From assembly GCF_032062135.1 (NCBI RefSeq), contig NC_092861.1:135113248-135177247 (forward strand): DNA of 64,000 nt. The letters run 5' to 3'. This document shows, one piece after another, positions 45,166 through 57,501 of this stretch. Each line of letters starts with the position of its first letter. Position 1 is the stretch's first letter. The DNA comes from Pyxicephalus adspersus (taxonomy: Eukaryota; Chordata; Amphibia; Anura; Pyxicephalidae). The translations under genes and the position numbers were made by a program. The notes under the pieces are model-generated. The model was not told the origin of the DNA and did no database searches. It saw only the letters and a list, made by a program, of their open reading frames with translations.

Positions 45166-46434
45166 CCCTTAGCAGTAACCCAAGAAGTACACAGCTACAT
45201 ATGTACATACAATGAGACTCATTTTGCACAGGACACAAAAATTGCCTTTTTTCCCTATGCAGCCCATTTATAAAAGTGGCAAGCAGCAGGATCAACACTT
45301 TTTGCAGAATGCCTCTTTAAGTATTGAAAAATGGCAACCAGCCTAATCACCAGTTAGCTTTCGCCAATTTGAAAGTAGAGAACACATTAAGCTACAACAG
45401 GATCAGTGGTGTTTTTTTGTTTCAAATACCTAGAGGCCCCTCATTCCTGGCAATTAGCAGCCAAAATATACATCTGGGATTATTGACACTTTTGCAAGAA
45501 TATAGAACTTCAAAAGCCAATTCAGGGTAAATGTGATTTGGCAATAAATCACTGATTATCACCACAAATTAAAAAAAAATGCCCTTATGGCAACTTGGCA
45601 TTCTATTTTGAAAGTAGAGACTAGAAAAAAACTGTAAAAAACAGTGATGACTTTTTATCTGCTTTTGATAAATGGCCCCCCTTTGTGCAATTAACTACCA
45701 TTATGGTAATACTGTACACCTACAATGATGGTACAGTAATGAATATCAAAGGGAATTCAGAAAAAAATATTTAATTATTTAAACACTGCATTGAAATCCT
45801 TACAATGAAATGGTCCACAACAATGTCAATGATAAAACATAAAAGTATCAATAGGGCTGTGCCCATTCTGGAATGTAATGCCAAGTTAAAAAAAAAAGAA
45901 AACCAATAAAAAGTTTGTGCCTCCGCGAATATGCCGTGTCAATATTTCTCACCCATTGCATAATAAAAACTCAGAATAACGTAAAACAAAACACTGGATT
46001 CATTCCAAGTTCATTTGCCATTCTTAATTCACATTAGAGAATGAGAAAAATGAACCTTGCTGAGGGAAAGCTCTGCCATTAACTTGCCTGTCAAACTCTA
46101 AACTGAAATTATAGTGCACTTAGCATGCAACTCCTTAATGAATAATTAAGTTTAAAATTAAAGTTCCCTTATTAGCCATAATGATAGCTGCAACCGATAT
46201 CGAATGCCCATTTTAATTTTCATCAGTTTGATTTGCTAAAAAGAAGTTCATTTTCTTTTCTTAAAAAAAGAAAACTCAAAATCTTGATAATCACTTTGGA
46301 AAGCAAAACTGAATCTCCTTGTTCTGTAGTTGTCATTTATGATTGTGCTTTTCAAAACTCTTTATTGAAATTTTTAAGGCATATCTGTACAGTCTGTTTC
46401 TGGCTGCTTTACAAAGAGAATTAAATAATCTCAA
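45166..46434. other. Intergenic DNA with a candidate conserved element
   Basis: No gene. The stretch 46020-46260 is AT-rich, non-repetitive and full of homeodomain-type TAAT/ATTA cores. I list it only as a candidate regulatory element. Confidence 0.4.
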
Positions 46435-46548
46435 TACTAAATTGTAGGCCCTGTTGGGCAGGGTCCTCTTCTCCTCCTTTGTCATTTTTTGTACTTGTCA
46501 GTTGTGCAAGTTTGTGATCTGCATCCACTTATATAGCACTACATAATA
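46435..46548 (+). mobile_element. LINE/SINE 3' tail fragment
   Basis: It contains 'attgtaggccctgttgggca' then 'gggtcctcttctcctc', 'ttgtcatttt', and 'cacttatatagcactacata'. It is a degenerate copy of the CR1/L2-like LINE tail and runs directly into the Tc1 remnant. Confidence 0.65.
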
Positions 46549-46700
46549 TACTGCCTGGCCAAAAAAAGCACCCAAACCTTTGGGGGCAGCATTGTGATCG
46601 GGGGTTGCATTAGTTGGTCGGATCTCTGTTTAGCAACATTCTGTGCCCAAAAAAATGAAAACAGCTAACTACCTATCGAGTATGAGACAACATTTTAACA
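46549..46700 (+). mobile_element. Tc1-like remnant, internally deleted
   Basis: It starts TACTGCCTGGCCAAAAAAAG, which looks like the end of a Tc1-type element beginning at a TA. After only ~40 bp the sequence jumps to 'attgtgatcgggggttgcat' and 'ttagttggtcggatctctg'. From recollection this resembles a segment of Tc1 transposase genes (VIGGCISW in one frame). If right, most of the transposase gene is deleted. The other end is not seen. Confidence 0.45.
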
Positions 46701-46773
46701 GATAGATTGCCCATCACAGACTCCAGAGAGCCACAATAGCAACCTCTGGAGAAACCCTGGCTGAGAAACACTG
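46700..46773 (-). mobile_element. Fragment of hAT-like 'aaccctgg' element
   Basis: The minus strand begins CAGTGTTTCTCAGCCAGGGT and continues 'ttctccagaggttgctatt', the terminal part of the family at 52.7 kb. About 75 bp remain. Confidence 0.55.
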
Positions 46774-48845
46774 GTATGTGTGTTCACCTGTTATTTTGCA
46801 CCCGCGCTTTATTTACATTAAAAGGATAACAGTCTGGCAACCTATTGCTAATATATTACTATACTGGTACTACTTTAAGGATGAAATAATGCCGATTTCG
46901 AGCTTAAAATAAAAACCTCCCTCCAATTTTGGTTATATTCTTTTCCTGTGTGTAGATTTGGCATATGGAGTCCTTTTGGGTATCCATATCACCACTTGCA
47001 TGTTGAGGAAACCTCTTCTTGGCTGTCCAGTGGTAGGGCTTGTTGGAATCCCGAAGAGCAGTGAGGTCTGTGCAATGGAACAGTAATGGAAAGACTGGAA
47101 CACGCAAAATAAATGGTCCTTCACAGATGAACATGGTGCTGTAAAAAAACCTTGAAGGTTGATTTAGGTATTTCTTGCTTCACAAAGTAAGGAAACAGCA
47201 AACTCCATGTGAGATGGGTTACATTCTCCCAGGAATTAGTGTGGCACAGCAACAAACTAGTGTGCTAGTTGTTCATAGTGTGTATTGTGTATTATGGAAA
47301 TGCTTGCAATAAAATAGGTATTAAGCTGGTCTTGAAGCTATAGTAGTTTTGTTTGAGAACAGAAATAATAATAAACGTCCATAGCCTATCCCTATTTTGG
47401 TATAATCTTTTAATTGATACGGTCCGTGGTTGAGTCGGTCCAGTTCTTCTGGTGCTCATATGCATGTTGCTGCATATTTTGTATCCCTTTTTAATTCCAT
47501 TCCATTCTGATTGCTTGTACATCTCTTTTTATCAGATAAAAATAATATTGGTCTGCAAACCTGGGCAATTGTTATAGTGCAGATGGCTAATTTATTGCTT
47601 CAGTTCTCCTTAACGTATTTAATTTGGTGTTCCAGAAACACTAATTCCTAAGCTTGAGAATGCGTAGTATAGGTTTTCCTAACTCCACCTTTTGTAGGCT
47701 GTTCAGTGTTGCCTTGGTATGTATTTATTGGTAGAAACTAATATCATTCTTCTAAAGTACACTAAAACACAGGAAATGAATGGCCATCGCACATACACTG
47801 TATCATATCTTTTGCAATAAATTGTCAGTAACATTTTACATATACAATTAACTAAATATGACTGTGTTTTCTAATTGACTGGAATTATTGTATTATAAAA
47901 TGCTGATGCAAGAACAATGCATCCAATTAAAAATGACCCCAAGACTTTTTGTGAATGATGGCTAAAATAATAGATTTACCCTTCCAAGAATAGAAGAGAG
48001 GTCACACCTAATGAAAATATTGACTTATTTTTCATCGTAGAAATGTTACTTTTGCCTAAAGGGGATGCTATGTAATTGTATTTTGCAATCCACAATATTG
48101 TTGCCTTATGTTTTCATCTAGTAATACTAACATTGTATTCCAATTATTTCTAATTTCATCAATCAATATTCAGATTTATAGCTCACAAAGTAGACCACCA
48201 AGACCAACACTTATATAATGATTTATTAAAGTGACCTTGTCAATATAATTAAACTGACCAGGAAGCTGTGGCTGCAGACAAAATTCTTGTCTCGACTGTT
48301 ACAGAAAGCTTCTCCATTCCTGAGAAATCATCCCCTGAAGTCTGCTGGGAAACCAATAGTTTCAATCTAGTTTCCAATTGCCCACAGTGGTTTTTTCTAC
48401 TTGATCGAACCATTTGTATTGGGCCTTGTAGCTATGTAGAAGTTGGTGGAACGATCCAATGGATTCAATTTCTAACTAATTTGAATTGCAATTTGTCCGG
48501 CACTCTAATAGGTTGCCTTGCTGGCCAGTGCAAATGTAGATGATGGAAGGGGTGGGCATGCTGAATAACAGGTTTATTAGCTTTATTAGATGCTTTATTA
48601 GATGTCATATTGGGAAGAAAGAGACTAACAGCTGGTTAGGTATGATGTTGCATTTCTGTCTTGGTTTCACCAACATTTATAGTTGGGTTATAATCAGCAA
48701 ATGCAGAATGTGTTTTGACATTATTTTGAGACACCGCTGTGATGAATTGCAAATTTATTTGACCCACAGACGTGGTTGACTTGCATTTGAGCTCCTTAAG
48801 CTGTTTTTTCATTCCCTTACACCTGTATGGAATGGGAGGCTTTTC
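46774..48845. other. Intergenic DNA, nothing recognised
   Basis: A 91-codon plus-strand ORF at 48268-48543 has no recognisable domain. The segment 48236-48277 reappears in diverged form at 49505-49543 on the other side of the next transposon. Confidence 0.4.
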
Positions 48846-49437
48846 CTAACCTCCCTAGCGGTTCATTTCTTTCGGGTTTTATATGTCTAAAAGTGGTACA
48901 TTGTTTTTCGTGAAAATATATGTTACTGTATAACATAATAGTATGATTATAATTAAGTTTGAAACACAAAATCATTTAAAAACAATAAATTGAATAAAAT
49001 AAAAAATCTATATATTTAAAAAATAGTTTAAATTTTTTTAAATTAAAAAAAAAAAATACACATTATACTCTTACTATTATATATACTGTGAAATAAATGT
49101 TCCTGAAAACAATGTACTGCTTTTACACATAAAATTCCAATGTATTGCATTCAATACAGTTATTTTGTATGGAACGCAATACAAATGGATTTTGAATTTC
49201 CTGCCCCGCCCGGCCGGGACGTACACACGCACCGACGTCACCGGGAACTCCCCCAGTGACTCATCGGATGCAGAAGCAGGAAGAAGAAAGAAGACAGAGA
49301 CTGCGGCGCTGGACGGCGCGGGACCCCGGCAGATCAGGTAAGCGCTGTATTTACTAACCTTCCATAGGTGTTCCAACCCTGAGTGTGACTCAGGGTTACT
49401 ACTTTTAGCAACTCGGGGTTACTGCTAGGGAGGTTAA
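48846..49437. mobile_element. TTAA-type nonautonomous DNA transposon, copy D
   Basis: The left terminus CCTCCCTAGCGGTTCA follows CTAA (a mutated TTAA, 48846-48849), and the right terminus (reverse complement CCTCCCTAGCAGTAACCCC) precedes TTAA at 49434-49437. Relative to copies B and C the interior is reversed: 'aagtggtacattg' is near the left, an A/T-rich core follows, then the palindromic motif 'gtattgcattcaatacagtt' with 'ggaacgcaatacaaa' at 49141-49186, then a GC-rich part. The 99-codon minus-strand ORF covering the GC-rich part has no counterpart in the other copies. Confidence 0.8.
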
Positions 49438-50866
49438 GCAAACAAAAAACCTTAGAAGCTGACCCATTACAAAGCATGAGTTGATTTTAAAATAAATTAT
49501 AAATCTTGTCAATAAAATTAAACTAGCCAAGAAGAAGTTGCAGAATGATGTCCAAAGCACATAGGTAAACTGTGTTCTTTTTACTTCTTTTCATGGTATC
49601 TGTGTGTTTTCTTTGTCCTTAGCATGGAATTTTAATGAGTAGAGGTGGGAAGACATGAGAAAAGAACCTTTTGTCTTTTTATACCAGGGACCCAACTATT
49701 TAAAAGTTCTTGGCCCTGTCTTATAGGATGTAAAGTAGGTACAGATAGTACAGAACATTATTTAATAGTGCAGGAGCCAGGAGCAAGTCACTTTATTCAA
49801 TATTTTTATTAAGTGACTGCTTGCTCTGCCTCTGATTTGAACACTGCAGTGCTTCTGTACTGAGCAAGAATTATTTTGATAAATGTAGCCCTTTCCACTC
49901 CCTTCTGGTTATAAATAATGTTTCTTCTATGAGCTTATATAGAAAAATGTAACAGATGTCACCAAGTGCCCACATAATAACCCAATGTTTGCTGAGCTGA
50001 TATAAAGACGGCTGTAAAGTTGCAATGACTTCATCATCGTTATTTATCCACTAGATGGAGCACAATTTGTATGCAGCCTCATAGGAAAGTTTTATTATTA
50101 TAAATATACCAAAGTATGGTATTCAAGATGTGCAGGTATTCATAAGGGATGCACCAACCAAAATATAATTTATACTAATAAATAATGTACTGTATGCCTG
50201 GCTTTTATTGTTGATATTTTATCACATCTGTGCAGTGCATCATCACATATGTTACTACATGTGGTAGTGCACTGCACAGTAAGGTGAATGATCATCCCTA
50301 TGTGAATCTGAACATGAAATTGATTTTTGAAGCAGAAAGTGGAACATTCAAATAAATAAACTGATGCATAGATGTGATGCAGGCAGAAATAAGTACTGTC
50401 TGCAAGGCTATTTATTCTTGTAATGATGTTGTATAATAATAGCTCATTCACACCTGTCTGTCCAGTAGGTCGCTAATGTGTTAACATGCTTTGCTTCAAT
50501 GTAGCCTAAGCAAGTGAATAGGCTGCTGAAGCACTAGAAAGGATAAAATGTAATTTTCAATGTGGTGCCACACAATGCAAAGTATTGGTATACATTTGGG
50601 TGCCATCCATTCTGATGCCATTCCAAAATAATTGCAATGTGTAACACACATAACTGGTATTGCCTAATGGCTTATCCTGATGTTATAGTTTGAGCAGAGA
50701 CTTAGATCTCTCTATCTATCTATTTCAGTGTAGTTGGGTGTTATTATGGCTGCAGTCTGACTTTGTGATCGGAGCTGGCCATTCATTGGCAGGGGGGATG
50801 TTGTATAATAAAATGCTAACTAGAAGATTTGATACTCAGGCCTGGACTAAAAAACTTACCATATAT
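49438..50866. other. Intergenic DNA, nothing recognised
   Basis: A short (GATA)n-like run lies near 50708. Nothing else is recognised. Confidence 0.4.
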
Positions 50867-50990
50867 ACTCAACTATAAATTTATCAAAAAATAAACCAAG
50901 TAACATAATTTTACCAGAAAAAACAATGACTTGAGTATAAGCCTAGTGCACAAAATGTGGCTGTCACTGCTAATATTCAAAACAGCAATT
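50867..50990. mobile_element. End of a 'taccatatatactc' DNA transposon
   Basis: It starts TACCATATATACTCAACTAT and soon shows 'gacttgagtataagccta'. It resembles the general style of the 'gtataagacg' element at 43.1 kb: a TACC start with sub-terminal 'tataagcc' motifs. Only one end is visible. Confidence 0.45.
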
Positions 50991-52699
50991 AACAAAAACA
51001 CCAAAAAAAGTGAATGTGAATAGTTAAATCTGTTAAGTGTTATTTTGAAAACAATATTTCATATGGAAAAAAAATAAAAATCACAAACTCTGTATATGTT
51101 TTCCTCCCTCCTTAAAGGTTATTGTTGGCCACCAATAGATGGCGGTGTGTGCTTCTGTAAAGTGTTTAACAATCTTTAATAATGTCTCATACAGCAAGAG
51201 TTTGGTAAACACTTTACATGAGGAAATAGCTAGCTAATAGTAAGTATAAACCAAGATTTATTTTTATAGTAGATTAGGGTAGTGATTGGTTGTTATCTAT
51301 GCATAGGTACAACAACAATCATCCCTAAAGTTCTAAAACTTTCTAGAAACCCTGAACTTATTTTTAAACACCTAAAGTCACCCTGTCCGATTGAAGCCAC
51401 AATGAAATCCACTCCTATTAAAGTCTGAGCAGTGAAGGTTGTGCAACAAGTAGCTATTGAAAATAAGGGTCTTTCTAGGGGTATTAACAATTAGATCACT
51501 GTAGACAATAATATTATTCTATGTGCATCCAAATTTTAGGTTCTCTAGACAGACTAGTGCAGTTGAAGTGGAAGAAATGCATTTTCACCAACTCATAATT
51601 TGAGAGCAAAAGCTTTGTACATAGTCACCTGGGCCGATCACACACATGTACCCCACCAGCATTAAATTTGTACCTTGCAGAGGCACAGAGTGCCTACATA
51701 TTCTTCTTACAACCATAAAATAAAATCATGAGAACTACAGCCACATAAACAACAGACAATGCAAAATAATCAAATATAAAAGAATATCCAGCAAAATAGT
51801 TTCACACCAGTATTTAGATTCTTGTTTACCAGAAAATAACACAGTAATTAATTGAAAGCACATCATACCTGACACTTACCAGCAGTAGGTGACAGATATT
51901 TATTTTTTCCAACTGATTACTGTTTCCTATCACTTGCTGTGATGTTTAATTGACTGTAAAATGCAAAAAACTCCTTTACAGTTATTAGGAGTTAAAATGG
52001 AAGGTGTACAAAAAAGTGCATGTGTGAAATACTGGACACTTATGCATCAGTTTTTGCTTCAAAATTAGCATACAAATTAAAAATTCATAAAAAATGATGC
52101 AGCAAACTCAATCAATCACTTACATTGTGGCTGCAATGAACTGATGAACACTGGGATATGATTGGGGACTTTGTAGCATTTTGCATATTATTGCTCAGAG
52201 TTGTATGTTTCTGGAAAAAAAGGAATATTTTTGTCTGGCAAGCATAGTATATAATTCAAGCAGTGAATACTTGGATATGAGTTGGTATCTGCATTATCCA
52301 ACTCTCTGCACAGCAGAGTTCAAAGAGGGAGGGGTAGAAGCAGCACAAGGATCCAATATGTTGTGCTTCAGTGCCTATGTGCTAACAAGGGTCATGGTGA
52401 CAAGAGGAGAAAGCAGAGATTAACTCATCAATCTTCTTCTTTCATTGTGCTTTCACGAGCTGGGGAAAAAACAAGATCTGTAAGTGATTCCTAACTGCAG
52501 CAGATATAAATATTGGGTGTATGTTCTGTTCTATGCAGGGAGAGGAGCAGTGGAAGGCTTCCTGCTACATCCTTTATATAGTAAACAGAAGTAAGCTTTA
52601 GCAGTCTGTTGCAAGCTGTGAAACCACAGCCACTGAGTATTTTGGAGGTGGGAAGCGGGGTACTTATACAAAAGCACTTCCTTTATACTGAATAACTGA
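50991..52699. other. Intergenic DNA, nothing recognised
   Basis: No supported feature. Confidence 0.4.
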
Positions 52700-53010
52700 T
52701 GTAGCCATTTTCAACCAGGGTTCAATGGAACCCTAAGGTTTTTCCAGAACCTGCCAAAGGTTCTATGAGCTGTGGCTGATTGACATTTCATAAGACGGTG
52801 CTTTCAGTTTCAGGGCCACCACCAATTGGCAAATCAATGACCTTTATAGCTGTCTGTAAAGGCGGCATTCTAACCACTATGAGAGGCATTTGTTTCAATA
52901 ACAACCAATGCAAATAGCATTTTCCCAATAATTCATTATAGCAGGGGTTCCTTGACACCTTGAATTTATGTTAAGGGTTTTTTGAGGTGAAAAGGTTGAG
53001 AAAATCTGAA
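52700..53010. mobile_element. hAT-like 'aaccagggttc' element
   Basis: The left end includes TTTTCAACCAGGGTTCAATG and 'gaaccctaaggttt'. The reverse complement of the right end is TTTTCTCAACCTTTTCACCT, and inside it lies 'gcaggggttccttgacacc'. This pattern of inverted ends with repeated 'gggttcc' is known from short vertebrate hAT elements. No clear 8-bp duplication is visible. Fragments of the same family lie at 42.6 and 46.7 kb. Confidence 0.6.
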
Positions 53011-56000
53011 CTAGTGTATTACCTGGTCATGGCTCACAGGTATTACTGTTGATCCTGTGTACTAATAATTTTTTTTAGTAGCAACATAAAAAAACCCACA
53101 AACAATCAAATCTATTGCATCCATGCATGACTCACCTATCAGGCTAACATACTCATGTCAGTCTGACCCAGGTCCTTCTAAACAGGTTTATTTTTGTAAT
53201 GGGAATGTTATTTTAAGGTACAAGGTTTAGGCTGCCTGTGCAGCTATATAAAGATAAATGTATTTATATCTGTTACTATATTCAATGTATCTGAGTTCTC
53301 TTATACAGCTATCTTGAAAATTCCACTCTATTCCCACAAGACCAATTACTCCTATTCCTTTTTAACTGGGTTCACACCTAAGCAGATTCTAAAAGAAATC
53401 TTACTGCAAACAATAACATTGTACAAGTGACTTGGAAGCATTAGGACTTTTTGTCAAAGTAATAAAGCAGATGAGTTTAGTTCTATGGGAAGGAAAGTGC
53501 CTTTTAGCGACATAGCTAGAGGCTGCAAAACACAAAAACATGTTAGTTGTGCAAAAAGCCGAAACAAAGCTGTGAAAAGTATGCAACACATAGCAAGCGT
53601 ACACAAAGTGTGCCTATGCAACTGCAAAATTGTCATATATTTATTTCTCAATCCTAGCTTATTAATAGATATATGTCCAGCTACAGCTACTTCTGTGATT
53701 GAATAATATTTTGGGGTAGGTATAGTTGAAGTGATGACCCACTGGTTATCTACTCTTGAATAAGGCAGTGGATAGATTTATTGACGGTAATCTATGTAAC
53801 ATGCAAGATTAGCAAAGGTATTTATTACTGCATTGTTTAAATCACAAACACCACAATACTCCCCCTGTGCCAAGGTGGCATTACAAGAAAGCATGCATGA
53901 CACAGCTAAAGGGTCACTTTTAGGTATTTGTGTGTGCATGCACATTTGTGTTAACGATTGTCCAAGCACATAGATGAATTGCTACATGCAAATTCAATGT
54001 CAGCACTGCTGCCAAAAAAACTATTTAAGAATGAGAACTGGTCTATAAATCTGCTGAATGATCTCCAGTTAATTCCTTACAAACGTGCGTAACCCAATCC
54101 TCTTGTCTATCTACCTTTTGTTTTACCTTTCTTGCCTTTGGACTCACTTCTGCTCTGCTTACATGTCACTGACCCAGCTTGTCTTTGGACCTTCCTCTGC
54201 TCTTAGTACTTGTTGCTAATTCCTGACAATGTCTTCCATTGGTTGGTGGCCTTGGCCTGCTTCTTGATCAAGATGCCTCCATAGTTGCTAACTTCAGGTT
54301 TGTCTACAATTAGGTCTCCAGGCGCTGCCTCCATTATGTGCCCTGTTGCCTGCAGTGCCTACTTCTCCTGAAGATTTGAATTCAGCACCCATGCCGCTTT
54401 GAGTCACCTTTGCTCGGTCATCTGGTACTTGGGGTCAATATCCCACTCCTTGACTGGCTTGGAAATGGCACAATCATGTAAATTCCTAAAGCCCCCAATG
54501 GTCAATGATGCCCATGAAAGCCCCTCACCTTCCAATTTTATGAAAAGTCAGGTCCCAGATTTCCAGTAAAAACTAAAAAAAAAAAAAAGTCAAATATACC
54601 CCTTTGAGTGCAGCTCTTTTCTTAATAGAAAAAAAATTACATTGTTTCATTCCTTGGTTTTTCTGCATACAGACATATTATACAGACAGTTCCAAAAACT
54701 TCTCTTTCCTTTAAAGGCAATTGTGTAAAAAACACACAAAGCGAGCCAAGTATTTGTAGTATTTTACACCAGATACCAGAAAGTTAAATTTAGCAATAAA
54801 TTCATTATTTTCTTTGTGTTGAAAAGTCATATTGCAAATGTTAACAACATCAAATGAGATGAGATAGGCAAAGTACATGGATTAATATTTACCGCCATTA
54901 ATCACATGGAATTATTTGGCTTTGCGTAATGACTTCAAGTGTTTAATGTTTCATGGAGATTTTATTGCTATTTGAAAGCTTGTTTTTTTCTTAAGCACCA
55001 TGGAGGTTGCTAAAATGATGTCAAAGCTGACCTCTAAAAACAAAATTACAAGAATATAAAACTTTAAATAAATAATGCAGTAGCCACAAAGGTTATAAAT
55101 CCACTTTTCAAACCCAGATATTAGCTTGTTCAAGTAGCAGCGGTATGATCATGGTACTGTACATAGTCTGTACAGACAGAAGACCTGGGAGCCAGTAGGG
55201 CCACCCTCTACAATCTACATACAGAACAACAAAGGTGCGGCACAAGACCCATAGAGAGGAAACGTTAGTGATTGGTCTTTTTTTACAGAATTTCCTGCAC
55301 AAAAGAAAAACATGTACTATACATTTTTGCACAAAGCACAACAAGATGCATTAAAGAATTACTTCTACTTCTAATTTTTTGCTTTGTCTGAAATTCAGCT
55401 TTCATGTATATGCAGTTTCACGTTCTTTAGTTTATAAAATGTTGGTGCCTGTGTTCTGTTGGGAAACAACATTGTTAACTGTTGAAAGAATGGAGTAGAA
55501 ATCTCCAATAGAGACACATACAGCAATATTAGGCGAACAGCAGTTCTCTCTCCCACCATTCCAATCAAAAGTGTCTTTTTGTCATTGAGTCCCCATTGAA
55601 GAGATTTACCTACACTGCCTGGCATCAACATTGTGGCCATGACAGCAAAAATCTTACAAGTACCAAAGACAACCAGCAAGTATTCCAAGTACCCATTAGG
55701 CTAGCCAAAATTAAAGTTTTAGCTATAAATAACAATAGGCAATTCTGATTTAATCTGTTCCAGTTAGAGTTGCAATAAAATAGATTTTGACCTCACCAAC
55801 CAATTGGTTTTGTGTAAATATCAGCTGTAAATTCTTTGTTAAGGTTCATAGTGGGAATTATTCCTCTGCTCAGATTTCCATATAAACTGTATATATTGAA
55901 TGGTGCACAGCTGAAGTTCACGTCAAACCTATGGTGGAATCAAATTCAAATCCCTACGTGAAAAAATACATTAGGTTAAAGGGTTTTTATAAACTTTAAA

Positions 56001-56052
56001 AACTATTATTTAGTTTCTTAGGAAAACTAAAAAATAATTAAATGTGTTAAGG
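53011..56052. other. Intergenic DNA with candidate elements
   Basis: No gene is supported. The interval 54060-54470 is a C/T-rich island with the flavour of an LTR-retrotransposon leader or LTR, but no ends were found. The interval 54830-55000 looks like possible conserved non-coding DNA. The 97-codon minus-strand ORF at 55395-55688 has no recognisable domain. Confidence 0.35.
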
Positions 56053-56353
56053 CATTGGTCCCCGACCTTTTGGAGATCACGAATCACTAAATGCATGGAC
56101 TCCAGACCGCGCATGTGGCGCATGTAAACAAATGCGGCGCACGTGTCACTTAAAGGGGAAGTAAACCAGAGTGATGTCATTATGCCAGAACCCGCCCACT
56201 CTCCCATCACAGCCTGCAATGCACACAGGGATGGTCTGCGGCTCTGGCTGGTGTGCCCCCCAGGCTGGGTCCTTCTCTTGACCCTGCTGGGGGGTGCACC
56301 GGCCAGAGCCGCGGCCCACTAGTGGGCCACAGACCGGAGGTTGGGAACCCCTG
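56053..56353 (+). mobile_element. hAT-like nonautonomous element, copy 3
   Basis: It begins CATTGGTCCCCGACCTTTTG, and the reverse complement of its right end begins CAGGGGTTCCCAACCTCCGG. The flanks TGTTAAGG and TTTTAAGA agree at 6 of 8 positions, consistent with an eroded 8-bp duplication. The body shares 'gtcacttaaaggggaagtaa', 'gatgtcattatgccagaacc' and 'cagagccgcggccc' with copies at 8.8 and 42.2 kb. Confidence 0.85.
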
Positions 56354-56486
56354 TTTTAAGAGAAATGTGATGGTACTAGGATTGTAGAACTGGTATTATT
56401 TGGTGCACAATGGTTGATCTTTAGCACAGAAGTTTCAGGCATGGGAGAGCCAAGCATGCAAACAATGAGGTATCGTTACATAGAGA

Positions 56487-56803
56487 TGTTAGAGTTCAAA
56501 GGTTAATGTGAGACTTGGTTTTTAGATCAGAGTTATAAGTGTTAGACGATGTGGTCCTTTACTGATCACATTCAGGAAGCTTCCACACAGCAGTCTGTGA
56601 GCATACTTTTACTTGTGGTATACCAAGGGATAATACAATAAAACAAAAATGGTGGAGTAAGAAGGAAGAGAAGAGAAAGAAAACAATAGAGAGACACCAG
56701 CATAACTACAGAACACAGTAACAATAATTTCATGCAGTGCCATCTTGTGGCCATTATAGGCTCAAACAGTTAAAGCAAAAATGCTGTTGCATCTATTCCA
56801 ACA
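56487..56803 (-). mobile_element. Probable copia 3' LTR
   Basis: On the minus strand it starts TGTTGGAATAGATG right after a purine-rich run (gagaagggg) and directly downstream of the RNase H reading frame. That is where a copia 3' LTR must start. I place the end at GAACTCTAACA (317 bp), giving TG...CA ends with the short inverted repeat TGTTRGA. An alternative end is CGTCTAACA near 56543. No second LTR was found near 59 kb, so the identity of the two LTRs cannot be tested. Confidence 0.6.
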
Positions 56804-56812
56804 CCCCTTCTC
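56804..56812 (-). other. Polypurine tract of the copia element
   Basis: The minus-strand purine run immediately 5' of the TGTTGGAAT start is where plus-strand DNA synthesis is primed in LTR elements. Confidence 0.55.
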
Positions 56813-56828
56813 AACAGTGAGGGGCCTA

Positions 56829-57498
56829 AACTGTCAAACCTATTTTCTTTAACAGTTCAAAGTGTCTGGGAGCTTTGTAAATATGTCCGCAACCATATTC
56901 TCAGTTGGGCAGTACTGTAGATCAAGTTGTCTCTGTTCCTGTACGTCCCTCAAAAAATGCCTCACATCAATGTGTTTGGTTCTTGAGTTGACTCGCTCAG
57001 TCTGTGCCAGTGCAATGCAACCTTGGTTGTCTTCGATGATCTGTGTTGGATCTGTCTGCTTCTGATCCAGGTCCGCTAACAGTTCTCTCAAAGTAGCTCC
57101 TGGCTTGCCTGTGCTGCTGCAAAGTATTCTGCTTCAGTTGACGAAAGCGATACTGTTGACTGTTTTCTACTTGTCCAGCTAATAGGTCCACCAGCAAGTA
57201 GAAACAAATGACCACTAGTAGACTTTCGGTCATTGGTATCTCTGGCCCAATCAGCATCAACATACCCGACTAGGTCACATTTGCCGGTTGAGGGCAACTT
57301 TAATTCGAAATGGATTATACCTTTTAGATAATCTATGACCCTCTTTATAGCATTCCAGTCCATCTGACTTGGCTTGGATATCTTTCTGCATAGAACTCCT
57401 ACTGCTGCAGCACTGTCAGGCTTGTAACAGTAGCAAAGTAGTTTTCCTATGGCCTTTCTGTATTGACAGTAGTCTGGTAGTAATAGTTCTTTATTCAT
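56829..57498 (-). pseudogene. Ty1/copia RNase H domain (broken)
   Basis: RNase H degrades the RNA template during reverse transcription. The first open part (57088-57498) shows YRKAIGKLLCYC, SKPSQMDWNAIKRVIDYLKG, the catalytic-type GYVDADWARD and LSSTEAEY. A frameshift near 57087 moves the reading to a second frame (56849-57091), with DNQGCIALA and SRTKHIDVRHFLRD, then NMVADIFTK. A further one-base shift near 56865 is needed to reach the natural C-terminus at a stop near 56829. The block order is that of copia pol. With the RT it would form one frame, but an in-frame TAG at 57502-57504 separates the two. Confidence 0.9.
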
Positions 57499-57501
57499 TT
57501 C

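Noticed and set aside
48268..48543. 91-codon Cys-containing ORF that could be a secreted peptide
   Set aside because: There is no signal peptide at its start and no cysteine pattern that I recognise, and the upstream part overlaps a repeated segment.
49077..49376. 99-codon minus-strand ORF with signal-like hydrophobic part
   Set aside because: It lies inside TTAA copy D, and the corresponding sequence in the other copies is not open or similar at the protein level.
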